A stretch of DNA of 64,000 bases from assembly GCF_002095435.2 (NCBI RefSeq), contig NZ_MJEJ02000037.1, positions 62,001 to 126,000 on the forward strand. The letters are read 5' to 3'. This stretch comes from Williamsia sp. 1138. Its GTDB lineage: Bacteria > Actinomycetota > Actinomycetes > Mycobacteriales > Mycobacteriaceae. Below, one piece after another: positions 7,484-18,385 of this stretch (its first letter is position 1; the number at the start of each line of letters is the position of its first letter). A program made the position numbers and the translations under genes. The notes beneath the pieces are model-generated. The model was not told where the DNA came from, searched no databases, and saw only the letters and a list, made by a program, of their open reading frames with translations.

Positions 7484-8805
7484 CCACATTCAAAGAAGGC
7501 GAACTCTCCCCCACGTCGGTCGTCGGCCCGAAACTCAGCCTCGCCGAGGTCGTCGAGGCGGTTGCCGGCGGGGATCTCAAGGTGCGGGTGACCGCATACG
7601 ACGGTAGTTCCGCCGGCCCGGAAGACGCAGAGTACGGGGTCGAGCTGCTGACGCCCCGCGGATTGACGTATCTCGCAACAGCTCCTGGCGACCTCGGGCT
7701 CGCGCGCGCCTACATCTCCGGAGATCTGCTGCTCCACGGCGCCCACGGCGGCGACCCCTACGACGCACTGCATGCGCTGTCCGAGGACATCAGCTTCCAT
7801 CGGCCGTCTGCACGGACCATGGCGCAGATCACGCGGTCGATCGGCCTCGAACACTTCAAGCCGATCGCCCCACCGCCGCAGGAGCAGCTGCCCCGGTGGC
7901 GCCGCATCGCGGAAGGACTTCGGCACAGCAAAACCCGCGACGCCGAGGCAATCCACTACCACTACGACGTCTCGAACACCTTCTACGAGTACGTTCTCGG
8001 TTCTTCGATGACCTACACCTGCGCGTGCTACCCGAATCGCGAAGCGACGCTCGAGGAAGCGCAGGAGAACAAGTACCGGCTCATCTTCGAGAAGCTGAAG
8101 CTCGAGCCCGGCGACCGACTGCTCGACATCGGTTGCGGCTGGGGTTCGATGGTCCGTTACGCCGCTCGCCGCGGAGTCCACGTGATCGGCGTGACCTTGT
8201 CCGCCGAACAGGCCGAATGGGCGCAGCAGGCGATCATCGACCAGGGCCTCGGCGAGTTCGCCGAGGTACGTCACAGCGATTACCGCGACGTCACGGAAAC
8301 CGGGTTCGACGCCGTGTCGTCGATCGGGCTGACCGAGCACATCGGCATCGCCAACTACCGCTCGTACTTCAAGTTCATCCGCGCCAAGTTGCGCGACGGC
8401 GGAATCATGTTGAACCACTGCATCACCCGGCCGGACAACCGGAGTCGAGGCAAAGCAGGCCCGTTCATCGACCGATACGTGTTCCCCGACGGGGAGCTCA
8501 CGGGATCAGGCACCATCATCACCGCCATCCAAGACATCGGGTCGATGGAGGTGATGCACGAGGAGAACCTCCGCGAGCACTACGCGATGACCCTGCGCGA
8601 CTGGAACAAGAACCTGGTGGCGAACTGGGACGGGGCACTCGAAGAAGTCGGTGAAGGTACCGCCCGCTTGTGGGGGCTGTACATGGCGGCATGCCGACTG
8701 GGCTTCGACCGCAACATCATCCAGCTGCATCAGGTCTTGGCGGTCAAACTCGACGACAAGGGCGGCAACGGCAATCTTCCGCTGCGCCCGTGGTGGAACG
8801 CCTGA
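7480..8805 (+). CDS. Cyclopropane-synthase-like SAM methyltransferase (TmsB/BfaB type)
   Basis: A 441-residue mycolic-acid/cyclopropane fatty-acid synthase family protein. The SAM-binding motif LLDIGCGWGS is at residues 214-223, preceded by the family signature HYHYDVSNTFYEYVLGSSM and followed by GVTLSAEQAEWAQ. It has the long N-terminal domain (about 150 residues) seen in the UfaA1/BfaB branch that methylates the oleoyl double bond of phospholipids to 10-methylene-stearoyl. The GTGA overlap with the preceding FAD-oxidoreductase gene indicates translational coupling, which supports the joint role in making 10-methyl branched membrane lipids. A third gene of some tms operons (tmsC) is not present here. 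Confidence 0.9.
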   Translation: MTTFKEGELSPTSVVGPKLSLAEVVEAVAGGDLKVRVTAYDGSSAGPEDAEYGVELLTPRGLTYLATAPGDLGLARAYISGDLLLHGAHGGDPYDALHALSEDISFHRPSARTMAQITRSIGLEHFKPIAPPPQEQLPRWRRIAEGLRHSKTRDAEAIHYHYDVSNTFYEYVLGSSMTYTCACYPNREATLEEAQENKYRLIFEKLKLEPGDRLLDIGCGWGSMVRYAARRGVHVIGVTLSAEQAEWAQQAIIDQGLGEFAEVRHSDYRDVTETGFDAVSSIGLTEHIGIANYRSYFKFIRAKLRDGGIMLNHCITRPDNRSRGKAGPFIDRYVFPDGELTGSGTIITAIQDIGSMEVMHEENLREHYAMTLRDWNKNLVANWDGALEEVGEGTARLWGLYMAACRLGFDRNIIQLHQVLAVKLDDKGGNGNLPLRPWWNA

Positions 8806-8818
8806 CCGGACCGGCTTC

Positions 8819-9373
8819 TCAGCGCGGCGAGTGCAGCTCGATCAGTTCGGTGATGTGCTTGGTCGCCTGCTCCAGAGGTCGCGTCGACCGCGCTGCCTGA
8901 GACAGGATCACTGCGCCCTCGACCGTGGCGATGATCGTCGTGGCAAGGGACTCTGCGGTCGCGGCATCCATCCCGTCTGCGGTCAGCCGCGTCAGGATGG
9001 CATCGCTCCACTCACGGAAGATGACGGCCGCGGCGTCCGCAGCATCCGGGGCCTCAGCCCTTCCCTGAACTGCTGCGACCACCGGACAGCCACCTTCGAA
9101 ATTGCTGTCCACCAAGAGCTTCGACCACATCTGGCCGAATGCGGCCACCGGATCCGGCCGGTTGGTGAACGTCTTCAGCAGTGCCGTCATCGAATCGCCC
9201 GCAGATCGGGTCGCGGCGGTCACCAGCTCGGACTTGCCTCCGGGAAAGTTCAGGTAGATAGACCTTCGCGCCACACCGCTGCAGCGCAAGATCTCCGTGA
9301 CCCCGGTGCCGGCAACCCCGTGCCGCCGCATCAGATCAGCCGTCGCCCCCGTCAGCCTGTCGCGCACACTCAC
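8819..9373 (-). CDS. TetR-family transcriptional regulator (LmrA/YxaF-like)
   Basis: A 184-residue TetR regulator. The N-terminal HTH spans about residues 5-50 (LMRRHGVAGTGVTEILRCSGVARRSIYLNFPGGKSELV, shortened: GVTEILRCSGVARRSIYLNF). The C-terminal ligand domain carries the NFEGGCPVVA motif of the LmrA/YxaF branch. It is divergent from the flavin oxidoreductase gene at 9495, with a perfect dyad at 9421-9451 between them, so it probably represses itself and that gene. It converges with the methyltransferase gene (13-bp gap), so it need not regulate the fatty-acid pair. Confidence 0.9.
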   Translation of the reverse strand: MSVRDRLTGATADLMRRHGVAGTGVTEILRCSGVARRSIYLNFPGGKSELVTAATRSAGDSMTALLKTFTNRPDPVAAFGQMWSKLLVDSNFEGGCPVVAAVQGRAEAPDAADAAAVIFREWSDAILTRLTADGMDAATAESLATTIIATVEGAVILSQAARSTRPLEQATKHITELIELHSPR

Positions 9374-9420
9374 ACCATCACCTCGTCCATCGCTCGCCGT
9401 CAGGCTTGAAATATACCATT

Positions 9421-9451
9421 CGTTCTACTACCGTCATCGAGGAGTAGAACG
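9421..9451. promoter_or_regulatory. Perfect 9-bp dyad between tetR and the flavin oxidoreductase gene
   Basis: CGTTCTACT (9421-9429), 13-bp spacer, AGTAGAACG (9443-9451). The flanks also carry weak symmetric ATAT boxes (9411-9414 and 9455-9458). It is 44 bp upstream of the + gene start (9495) and 48 bp upstream of the tetR start (9373), the usual place for a shared TetR operator. Confidence 0.6.
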
Positions 9452-9494
9452 ATCGATATAGCTTGACTCGAACCCAGGGATGGAGCACCACATC

Positions 9495-11198
9495 ATGACG
9501 AAGACCGTGTCGTTGTCGACGCCACTGGATCTGCCATGCGGACAGATCCTTCCCAATCGGATCATGAAGTCGGCCCTGAGCGAGGGACTCGGCACAGCGC
9601 ATCATGCTCCCGATGTCCGCCTCGAACGCCTGTATGCACGCTGGGCGGCCGGTGACTACGGCCTGATCGTCACCGGCAACGCGATGGTCGATCGGCGGTA
9701 TCTCGGCGAACCGGGCAACGTCGTCCTCGAGAACGACAGCGAACTCGACGCATTCCAGCGCTGGGCCAAGACGGCTCAGGATGGCGGCTCCCCGATCTGG
9801 ATGCAGCTCAACCACCCTGGTCGGCAGGCCAATCCGATCACCACCGACGGCCCGACCGTAGCCCCGTCGGCCGTCAAACTGGACATCCCGGGCATCCCCA
9901 CTCCCCGCGAGCTGACCGACACCGAGATCCGCGACATCATCGAGCGGTTCGCCGTATCCGCCGGCATCGCCGAGGTCGCCGGGTTCGACGGCGTCCAGAT
10001 CCACGGCGCGCACGGCTATCTCATCTCCCAGTTCCTCTCACCCCTGGCCAACAAGCGATCCGACCGCTGGGGTGGCTCGACGGCGAACCGCGCACGGTTC
10101 GTCCTGGAGATCATCCGGCGGGTCCGCGAAGCCGTCGGTCCGGGGTTTGCCGTCGGTATCAAATTGAACTCTGCCGACTTCCAACGCGGCGGCTTCTCGG
10201 AAGAGGAGTCGCGCACGGTGGTCGAGATGATCGCGGCGGAGCGAATCGACCTCATCGAGATCAGCGGTGGCAGTTACGAATCACCGGCGATGATGGGCCG
10301 CCCGGCGGTGTCGGCGCGCACCCGTGACCGCGAGGCATACTTTCTCGATTACGCCGAGACGATTCGCGAAGTCGCGGCAGCCGTACCACTGGCCGTGACC
10401 GGCGGCTTCCGCACCCACACCGGCATGGCCGACGCCATCGCCTCGGGCGCCTGCGACGTAGTCGGTCTCGGACGCCCGACAGTTTTGGCCCCCAACGCGG
10501 CACAGGGCGTCATGGCGGATACCTCGGCGACGCTCCCGACCACGCAACGATCCGTCAAATTACCGCGTCGCCTCACCGGCACCGCCCAGGTCAAAGCCCT
10601 CAACGGCGCCCTGGACCTGCAGTGGCACACCGACCAGCTGCACGCGATGGGAGCCGGTGGCGACCCTGATCCACACCGATCACTGTGGCGCACAGCGATC
10701 ACCACCGTCCGACGCAATGGGGTCGACGCGTTTCGCAGTCAGCGTGGGCACCTCGGCACCTCAGACAAGAAGGCCGTTCGGAAGTTCCGGATCGAACGCG
10801 CCGTCGGCCGGTACATCGCGAACCCGGTGGTGGCCTCACTGACGCGGGTCGGCATCACCACCAGCTTCGCCACCGAACTCGAGACAATCGGACGCCGGAC
10901 CGGCCGGCGGCGGACCGTGCCCGTCTCGGCGGCGTTCGACGAGACCGGCGCCTGGGTGATCAGCCAGCACGGCGCGCGGTCGGGCTGGGCGAACAACATC
11001 AGCGCCAACCCGGCAGTTCATATCAAGCAGGGACGACAATGGCGAAGCGGCACAGCCGCATTCGTTCATGATGATGACGTAGCCAAGCGGGTGCGTACCT
11101 TCGCACCGAATCCGGTGTTCGCGTCGTTGACCGCAGCCTCGTTCCGGGCCCTGCAGAGCGACCCGGTCTCGGTGCGCATTTCGTTCACCGACCGGTAG
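9495..11198 (+). CDS. Old Yellow Enzyme flavin oxidoreductase fused to a DDN-type (F420/nitroreductase-like) domain
   Basis: About 567 residues in one uninterrupted frame. Residues 1 to about 375 form an FMN TIM barrel of the OYE/NADH:flavin oxidoreductase family: MQLNHPGRQA, the VQIHGAHGYLISQFLSP segment with the His pair region, and a C-terminal phosphate-binding VTGGFRTHTG...DVVGLGRP. Residues about 425-567 match the deazaflavin-dependent nitroreductase (DDN/PF04075-like) fold, with IETIGRRTGR-type motif (ELETIGRRTGRRRTVPV) and SGWANNISANPAVHI. Such domains use F420H2 or bind quinones. ATG 9495 has GGAG 9 bases upstream; ATG 9480 is an alternative. Substrate unknown; regulation by the divergent TetR is likely. 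Confidence 0.88.
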   Translation: MTKTVSLSTPLDLPCGQILPNRIMKSALSEGLGTAHHAPDVRLERLYARWAAGDYGLIVTGNAMVDRRYLGEPGNVVLENDSELDAFQRWAKTAQDGGSPIWMQLNHPGRQANPITTDGPTVAPSAVKLDIPGIPTPRELTDTEIRDIIERFAVSAGIAEVAGFDGVQIHGAHGYLISQFLSPLANKRSDRWGGSTANRARFVLEIIRRVREAVGPGFAVGIKLNSADFQRGGFSEEESRTVVEMIAAERIDLIEISGGSYESPAMMGRPAVSARTRDREAYFLDYAETIREVAAAVPLAVTGGFRTHTGMADAIASGACDVVGLGRPTVLAPNAAQGVMADTSATLPTTQRSVKLPRRLTGTAQVKALNGALDLQWHTDQLHAMGAGGDPDPHRSLWRTAITTVRRNGVDAFRSQRGHLGTSDKKAVRKFRIERAVGRYIANPVVASLTRVGITTSFATELETIGRRTGRRRTVPVSAAFDETGAWVISQHGARSGWANNISANPAVHIKQGRQWRSGTAAFVHDDDVAKRVRTFAPNPVFASLTAASFRALQSDPVSVRISFTDR

Positions 11199-11218
11199 TA
11201 GGACTACAAAAGCACCTC

Positions 11219-11262
11219 GTTCAGTCACATGCACACGTTTGAACGTGTGCATGTGACTGAAC
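11219..11262. terminator. Bidirectional hairpin terminator between the OYE fusion gene and dnaX
   Basis: A perfect 21-bp inverted repeat (11219-11239 and 11242-11262) with only 2 central bases lies in the 86-bp gap between convergent genes. There is no U tract, as is usual for actinobacterial terminators. A further partial copy of the right arm (TGTGTGCATGTG, 11263-11274) follows directly. Confidence 0.8.
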
Positions 11263-11284
11263 TGTGTGCATGTGTCAGGGCGGG

Positions 11285-13507
11285 CTAGAGCAGCGGCTTC
11301 GCGCCCAACTCCGTCGCGAGCAGCGCAATGGCGATCTGCTCAGGATCTTGCCGCGGATCAGGCGTGGAATCGCGTGCGGTGGCGATCATCTCGTCTCGTT
11401 CGTCGTCGGTGAGATCTTCATCGCTGACGGGTTCGGGCTCCGGCGGAAGAGGTTCCGGTTCAGGCTCCGGTTCGGGCGGCTGCTCGCTGTCTCCGGCATT
11501 TTTCGCGGCACCGCCACCACCCCGGCTGGGGCGGACGTAGGGTTGCTTCGCCTCGGGTTTGCGGGCCTTGGTGGGAGTCGCCGCAGCAGGTTTCGGTTCG
11601 GCGGGCAGCGACGACGCGGAATGCACCGACACCTGCCAGGTTCCACCGAACACGTAGTGGAGCGCGGAGGTGATGACGTCGACCGCGTGCTTCGAACTCA
11701 AACGCTCGACCAGTGGCGCTGATTCATGACTCAGGATCAGGGTGCTGCCATCGACACCGCGCACAGACGCTCCCGACAACATCACCTCCGTGACCTTGTT
11801 GGCGGTTCGGACCGCAGTGCGGACCTCCTGCCACTTGGCCTGCACCGCAGCCAGATCCGGCCCGTCTGCGGCAGGAGGAGCCGATGGGGCGGCGACCGGT
11901 TCGGGATCGGGCTCGGGCGCGGGCTCCGGTTCGTACTCCGGTTCCGGCGGCAGTGGGATGTCGGGTTCCGATGCCGCAACCGGCTCCGGGGTGGGCTCGG
12001 GTTCCGGAGCAGGTTCCGGTTCAGGCGTCGGGACCGGTTCAGGGGTAGGAGCAGGTTCGGGGGTGGGAGCAGGTTCGGGGGTGGGCGCCGGGGCAGGGGT
12101 GGGAGCAGGTTCCGGGGTGGGAGTTGGTTCAGGAGTGGGAGCTGGTTCCGGGGTGGGCGCAGGCGACGGGACCGGAGCGGCCTCGGATGTCTGAGCCTTG
12201 TCCTCGAGGGGCTTGTCTTCCTGGGGCTTGCGCTGGGACGGGCGGACGAACTTCGCCGCCGGATCGTCCGCGGGTGCAGGTGCAGGAGCCGACGCCTGGA
12301 GGGGCGCGGGCCCCCCGGCCTTCGCCACCCCTGCCGACGGTATCGGCGCGCCGCCGGCCAGCTGGGCCTCGATGCGCTCGATACGTTGCAGCACGGCAGA
12401 TTCGGAGTCGCTCGCTGCGGGCAGCAGCATGCGGGCGCACATCACCTCGAGCAGCAGTCTCGGCGAGGTGGTGCCCCGCATCTCACCGAGTGCGGCATGC
12501 ACGGTCTCGGCGAACCGGGCCAACGTGCCGGGTGCAAGCTTGGCCACCTGGGCCTTCATCCTCTCGACCTGATCGTCGGGTGCCTCCACCAGACCGCGCT
12601 CGGCGGCATCGGGAACGGCTTCCATCAAGATCAGATCGCGGAGTCGCTCGAGTAGGTCGACGGCGAACCGGCGGGGATCATGGCCTGCGTCGACCACCGA
12701 CTCAACCGTTCCGAACAGCACGGCGCCGTCGTGGTCGGCAAGCGCGTTGACCGCGTTGTCGATGAGCGCCACGTCGGTGACACCGAGGAGCATGAGGGCG
12801 CGCTGATAGGTGACACCCTCTGGTCCTGCGCCGGCCAGCAATTGATCGAGCACGCTGAGCGAGTCACGGGGCGAACCACCGCCCGCCCTGATCACCAGGG
12901 GGAAGACCGTCGGCTCCACCGTGACCTGTTCGCTGGCACAGATGTTCTCGAGGAGACCCCGCATCACCGTCGGTGCGAGCAGCCGGAAGGGATAGTGGTG
13001 GGTCCGCGAGCGGATTGTTGCGAGCACCTTCTCCGGTTCGGTGGTCGCGAACACGAAGATGAGATGCTCCGGCGGCTCCTCGACGATCTTGAGCAACGCA
13101 TTGAAGCCGGCGGGGCTGACCATGTGGGCCTCATCGATGATGAACACCCGGTACCGCGACTCCGCGGGGGCGTAGAAGGCCTGGTCCCTCAGTTCACGGG
13201 TGTCGTCGACGCCACCGTGGCTCGCGGCGTCGAGCTCGATCACGTCCATGTTGCCCGGACCGCCCGGCGCCAGCGCGACGCAGGACGAGCACACCCCGCA
13301 TGGCGTCGACGTCGGGCCCTGCTCGCAGTTCAGTGAACGCGCAAGGATGCGGGCCGACGACGTCTTACCGCAACCGCGCGGTCCGGAGAACAGGTACGCG
13401 TGATTGATGCGTCCTGAATCCAGCGCACGTCCCAGCGGCTCGGTGACATGCTCCTGTCCGACGACCTCGGCAAACGTCGCAGGGCGATAAGTCCGGTATA
13501 GAGCCAC
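11285..13507 (-). CDS. dnaX: DNA polymerase III subunits gamma and tau
   Basis: A 740-residue clamp-loader ATPase. The N-terminus [18 protein letters not shown] is canonical. Walker A is GPRGCGKTS (about residues 42-50), followed by a zinc module with Cys at CEQG...CGVCSSC, Walker [10 protein letters not shown] and the sensor region. A long Pro/Glu-rich linker (about residues 445-540) joins the AAA+ part to a C-terminal tau-like domain that would contact the polymerase and helicase. The start is GTG at 13507. I see no obvious frameshift signal for a short gamma form. The position next to the aspartate aminotransferase and SRP RNA matches the M. tuberculosis Rv3721c neighbourhood, apart from the two inserted glycosyltransferase genes. 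Confidence 0.97.
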   Translation of the reverse strand: MALYRTYRPATFAEVVGQEHVTEPLGRALDSGRINHAYLFSGPRGCGKTSSARILARSLNCEQGPTSTPCGVCSSCVALAPGGPGNMDVIELDAASHGGVDDTRELRDQAFYAPAESRYRVFIIDEAHMVSPAGFNALLKIVEEPPEHLIFVFATTEPEKVLATIRSRTHHYPFRLLAPTVMRGLLENICASEQVTVEPTVFPLVIRAGGGSPRDSLSVLDQLLAGAGPEGVTYQRALMLLGVTDVALIDNAVNALADHDGAVLFGTVESVVDAGHDPRRFAVDLLERLRDLILMEAVPDAAERGLVEAPDDQVERMKAQVAKLAPGTLARFAETVHAALGEMRGTTSPRLLLEVMCARMLLPAASDSESAVLQRIERIEAQLAGGAPIPSAGVAKAGGPAPLQASAPAPAPADDPAAKFVRPSQRKPQEDKPLEDKAQTSEAAPVPSPAPTPEPAPTPEPTPTPEPAPTPAPAPTPEPAPTPEPAPTPEPVPTPEPEPAPEPEPTPEPVAASEPDIPLPPEPEYEPEPAPEPDPEPVAAPSAPPAADGPDLAAVQAKWQEVRTAVRTANKVTEVMLSGASVRGVDGSTLILSHESAPLVERLSSKHAVDVITSALHYVFGGTWQVSVHSASSLPAEPKPAAATPTKARKPEAKQPYVRPSRGGGGAAKNAGDSEQPPEPEPEPEPLPPEPEPVSDEDLTDDERDEMIATARDSTPDPRQDPEQIAIALLATELGAKPLL
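11890..12170 (-). repeat. Tandem repeat encoding the Pro-Glu/Thr-Pro linker of DnaX
   Basis: About 280 bp of degenerate tandem repeats with an 18-bp basic unit encode runs of APTPEP/PEPEPAP. The opposite strand reads as Gly/Arg-rich nonsense. The unit is nearly perfect around 12040-12140 and decays toward 11890. Such arrays vary in length between strains by slippage. Confidence 0.8.
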
Positions 13508-13544
13508 GCTGCGAGACTACCGGCGAGGTGTGACGGCCGCGGCG

Positions 13545-14879
13545 TCAGGCAGAAGCCGACGCGCGTTCGTCTGCGGCGCGCGCACGCCAGCCGCGAAATT
13601 CGCCCGGTCCCCACACGATCAGCGTGCCGACGGCGCTCACACCGAACACCCAGAGATACGGGGCCGCAGAGAACCAGCGCAGCCAATCGGGGAACGGGGT
13701 CATGAACATGCCGGTGCCATAGAACGGCTTCATACCCAGCGCGCCACCGGGAAGATAGTTGCGCCAGACGAACACGGTGACGAACAGGGCCGGTGCAGCG
13801 AGCAGCGACCATCCGGCGGCCGTCCTGCTGCCCCGGCCCCACGCCGCGATGGGCAGATGTACCGCGATCACCAGCAACGGAACGAACCACACCCAGTGAT
13901 GCCCCCAGGTGAAGGGCGACACCGCGGTGGTCGTCATCCCTGTCAGGCACAACGCGAGCAGTTCCTGACCGTGCCGATACGCCAGGTAGGCGGCAGACAG
14001 CCCCAGTACCACGGCGAACGCGGACAGCAGCAGCCACAACGCATCGTTCGGCGTCGTCGTGTGGAACACGCTGGCCAGCGCACCTTTGATGGACTGGTTG
14101 CTGGGAGCGTCGGTCGGACCGACCCGGCCCGAGTTGATCACCCGATCGGTCCAGTAGTTCCACGACTGCCGCGGGGTCGCCAGAGCGCCGATCACCACCG
14201 TTGCGACGAAGGTGGCGATCGCCACGACAACGGCCCGCCAGCGCCGGGTGATGGCGAGGTAGATCACGAAGAAACCCGGAGTCAGTTTGATGCCCGCCGC
14301 GATCCCGACCCCGATCCCCTTGAGGCGGCTGCCATCCGGGCGCAACAGGTCGGCGAGCACGATCGCCATCAGAAAGACGTTGATCTGGCCGTACCAGATC
14401 GTCGTCCGCACCGGCTCCATCAGCGTCGAGATGCAGACGATCGCGCCGGCCACCACCAGCAGTCGCCAATCGGCGCGATAGCCGAGGCTCCGGAACGAGG
14501 CGACGACCACCCAGTAGAGCGCCACGAAGATGGCCGCGCTCCACAGCTTCACGGCCATGGCAGCGCTCACCCAGGTGGTCGGCTGGAACACGATGGTGGA
14601 GAACGGCGTGTAGGTGTACAGCAGCCCGTTCCGGAGCATCGGGATGTCGTAGAGCGGCCTGCCGTCGGCCATGTGCTCGGCACCCGCGCGATAGACGTCG
14701 AGATCGACCTGGTTCTTGAAGAGTCCGAAATGTCGGGTGTCGAGGGGAATGAACCTCACCTGCACGTACAGCGCGATCAGCGCTCCGACCACGAACGCCG
14801 CCAACACCAAGGGGCTGCTGGGGAACCTCGCGCGATCCACCGGCTGCCCACCATCGGTCCCCACCTGGTCTGCCACCAC
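13545..14879 (-). CDS. GT87-type polyprenyl-phosphate mannosyltransferase (DUF2029, PimE-like)
   Basis: A 444-residue polytopic membrane protein of the GT-C superfamily, family GT87. The first periplasmic loop carries the conserved acidic site near DLDVYRAGA (about residue 57), then TYTPFSTIVF. The middle shows EPVRTTIWYGQINVFLMA and GVGIAAGIKLTPGFF, signature blocks of PimE-like alpha-1,2-mannosyltransferases. About 9-10 hydrophobic segments are visible. It would transfer mannose from polyprenyl-phosphate-mannose to a lipid-linked mannoside or lipoglycan. The GTG at 14879 follows AGGAG by 7 bases; the frame stays open upstream but runs antisense through the paralog. It is the downstream member of a tandem pair. 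Confidence 0.88.
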   Translation of the reverse strand: MVADQVGTDGGQPVDRARFPSSPLVLAAFVVGALIALYVQVRFIPLDTRHFGLFKNQVDLDVYRAGAEHMADGRPLYDIPMLRNGLLYTYTPFSTIVFQPTTWVSAAMAVKLWSAAIFVALYWVVVASFRSLGYRADWRLLVVAGAIVCISTLMEPVRTTIWYGQINVFLMAIVLADLLRPDGSRLKGIGVGIAAGIKLTPGFFVIYLAITRRWRAVVVAIATFVATVVIGALATPRQSWNYWTDRVINSGRVGPTDAPSNQSIKGALASVFHTTTPNDALWLLLSAFAVVLGLSAAYLAYRHGQELLALCLTGMTTTAVSPFTWGHHWVWFVPLLVIAVHLPIAAWGRGSRTAAGWSLLAAPALFVTVFVWRNYLPGGALGMKPFYGTGMFMTPFPDWLRWFSAAPYLWVFGVSAVGTLIVWGPGEFRGWRARAADERASASA

Positions 14880-14911
14880 GCCTGAACTCCTCACACCCCG
14901 TTGCCGCGATG

Positions 14912-17639
<2,728 letters not shown>

Positions 17640-17735
17640 GTTGTCGAGTGTAGCGGGCCCGATCCACAGGCGAAAACCCACCAACTGGTCGAGCGCGTTT
17701 TGGGAGGCCACCGAATTACCGGTAGGCTGCCGGAC

Positions 17736-17824
17736 GGAGGATTCGCCTAGTGGCCTATGGCGCTCGCCTGGAACGCGGGTTGGGTTAATAGCCCTCAGGG
17801 GTTCGAATCCCCTATCCTCCGCCA
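17736..17824 (+). tRNA. tRNA-Ser (anticodon GGA)
   Basis: Acceptor stem GGAGGAT (17736-17742) pairs with ATCCTCC (17814-17820), discriminator G, encoded CCA at 17822-17824. The anticodon loop CTGGAAC carries GGA, reading UCC/UCU. A long variable arm (class II, as in Ser) and the T loop GGTTCGAATCC are present. It is followed by a strong terminator at 17838. Confidence 0.96.
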
Positions 17825-17837
17825 AAGGCAAGACCGG

Positions 17838-17875
17838 ACCGGCGCACACGAGCAGTGTGCGCCGGTTTTTCTTTT
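17838..17875 (+). terminator. Rho-independent terminator after tRNA-Ser(GGA)
   Basis: A perfect 12-bp stem, ACCGGCGCACAC and GTGTGCGCCGGT, with loop GAGCA (17850-17854), followed by TTTTCTTTTC: a classical intrinsic terminator with a U tract, rare for this GC-rich genome. Confidence 0.92.
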
Positions 17876-17986
17876 CCCTCCCGCGAGGATCACCGCCACC
17901 TGCAGGCTTCGAAAACGCATCTATCTACCGATTTCGGGAAAAGCAGTTCACCGTCGCACCGAAATAAGCGATCCTACGGAGCCTTT

Positions 17987-17995
17987 TGCTATAGT
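17987..17995 (+). promoter_or_regulatory. Candidate extended -10 promoter of lsr2
   Basis: TGC-TATAGT (17988-17995) matches an extended -10 element about 54 bp before the lsr2 ATG, in an AT-richer stretch of the 173-bp gap after the tRNA terminator. No confident -35 was assigned. Confidence 0.4.
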
Positions 17996-18048
17996 TCTGG
18001 CGTCTGAGACGAATACGTCCAACATGCGGCGCGAATAGTGGGGGCTCG

Positions 18049-18381
18049 ATGGCAAGGAAACAGATCGTTCAATTCATCGACGACATCGACGGGAGCGTGC
18101 TCGACGACTTCGTCACGGTCCGGTGGGCACTGGGCGACAAGCAGTACGAGTTCGACACGTCTCCGGAGCACGCCGACGAGTTCTACGAGTCGCTCGAGAA
18201 GTACGTTGCAGTATCCCGCCGCGCCGACTCTGTTCGTCAGAGCCGCAACAGCTCTCGCACCGCCCAGCCCTCCCGGGATGTGTCCGTGATCCGGGAGTGG
18301 GCCCGCGCGAACGGTTACGAGGTCAATGCCCGTGGACGCCTCCCGGCCCAGATCATCGAAGCATTCGACGCCGCGAACTGA
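18049..18381 (+). CDS. lsr2: Lsr2 nucleoid-associated silencing protein
   Basis: A 110-residue H-NS-like xenogeneic silencer. The N-terminal dimerisation/oligomerisation domain starts MARKQIVQFIDDIDGS; the C-terminal DNA-binding domain is IREWARANGYEVNARGRLPAQIIEAFDAAN, where the RGR (residues about 95-97) inserts into the minor groove of AT-rich DNA. A Ser/Arg-rich linker joins them. It is monocistronic, convergent with the antiporter gene with a 4-bp gap. The ATG at 18049 follows GTGGGGG by a few bases. It would be expected to bind AT-richer accessory DNA such as the module at 20262-21970. Confidence 0.95.
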   Translation: MARKQIVQFIDDIDGSVLDDFVTVRWALGDKQYEFDTSPEHADEFYESLEKYVAVSRRADSVRQSRNSSRTAQPSRDVSVIREWARANGYEVNARGRLPAQIIEAFDAAN

Positions 18382-18385
18382 GTGA

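Noticed and set aside
11890-12170. Possible CRISPR-like or VNTR array
   Set aside because: Units are contiguous, have no spacers, and are coding in dnaX; this is a protein repeat.
11726-12655. Plus-strand Gly/Arg/Phe-rich frame resembling RGG repeats
   Set aside because: It is the complement of the Pro/Glu repeat of DnaX and only reflects that repeat.
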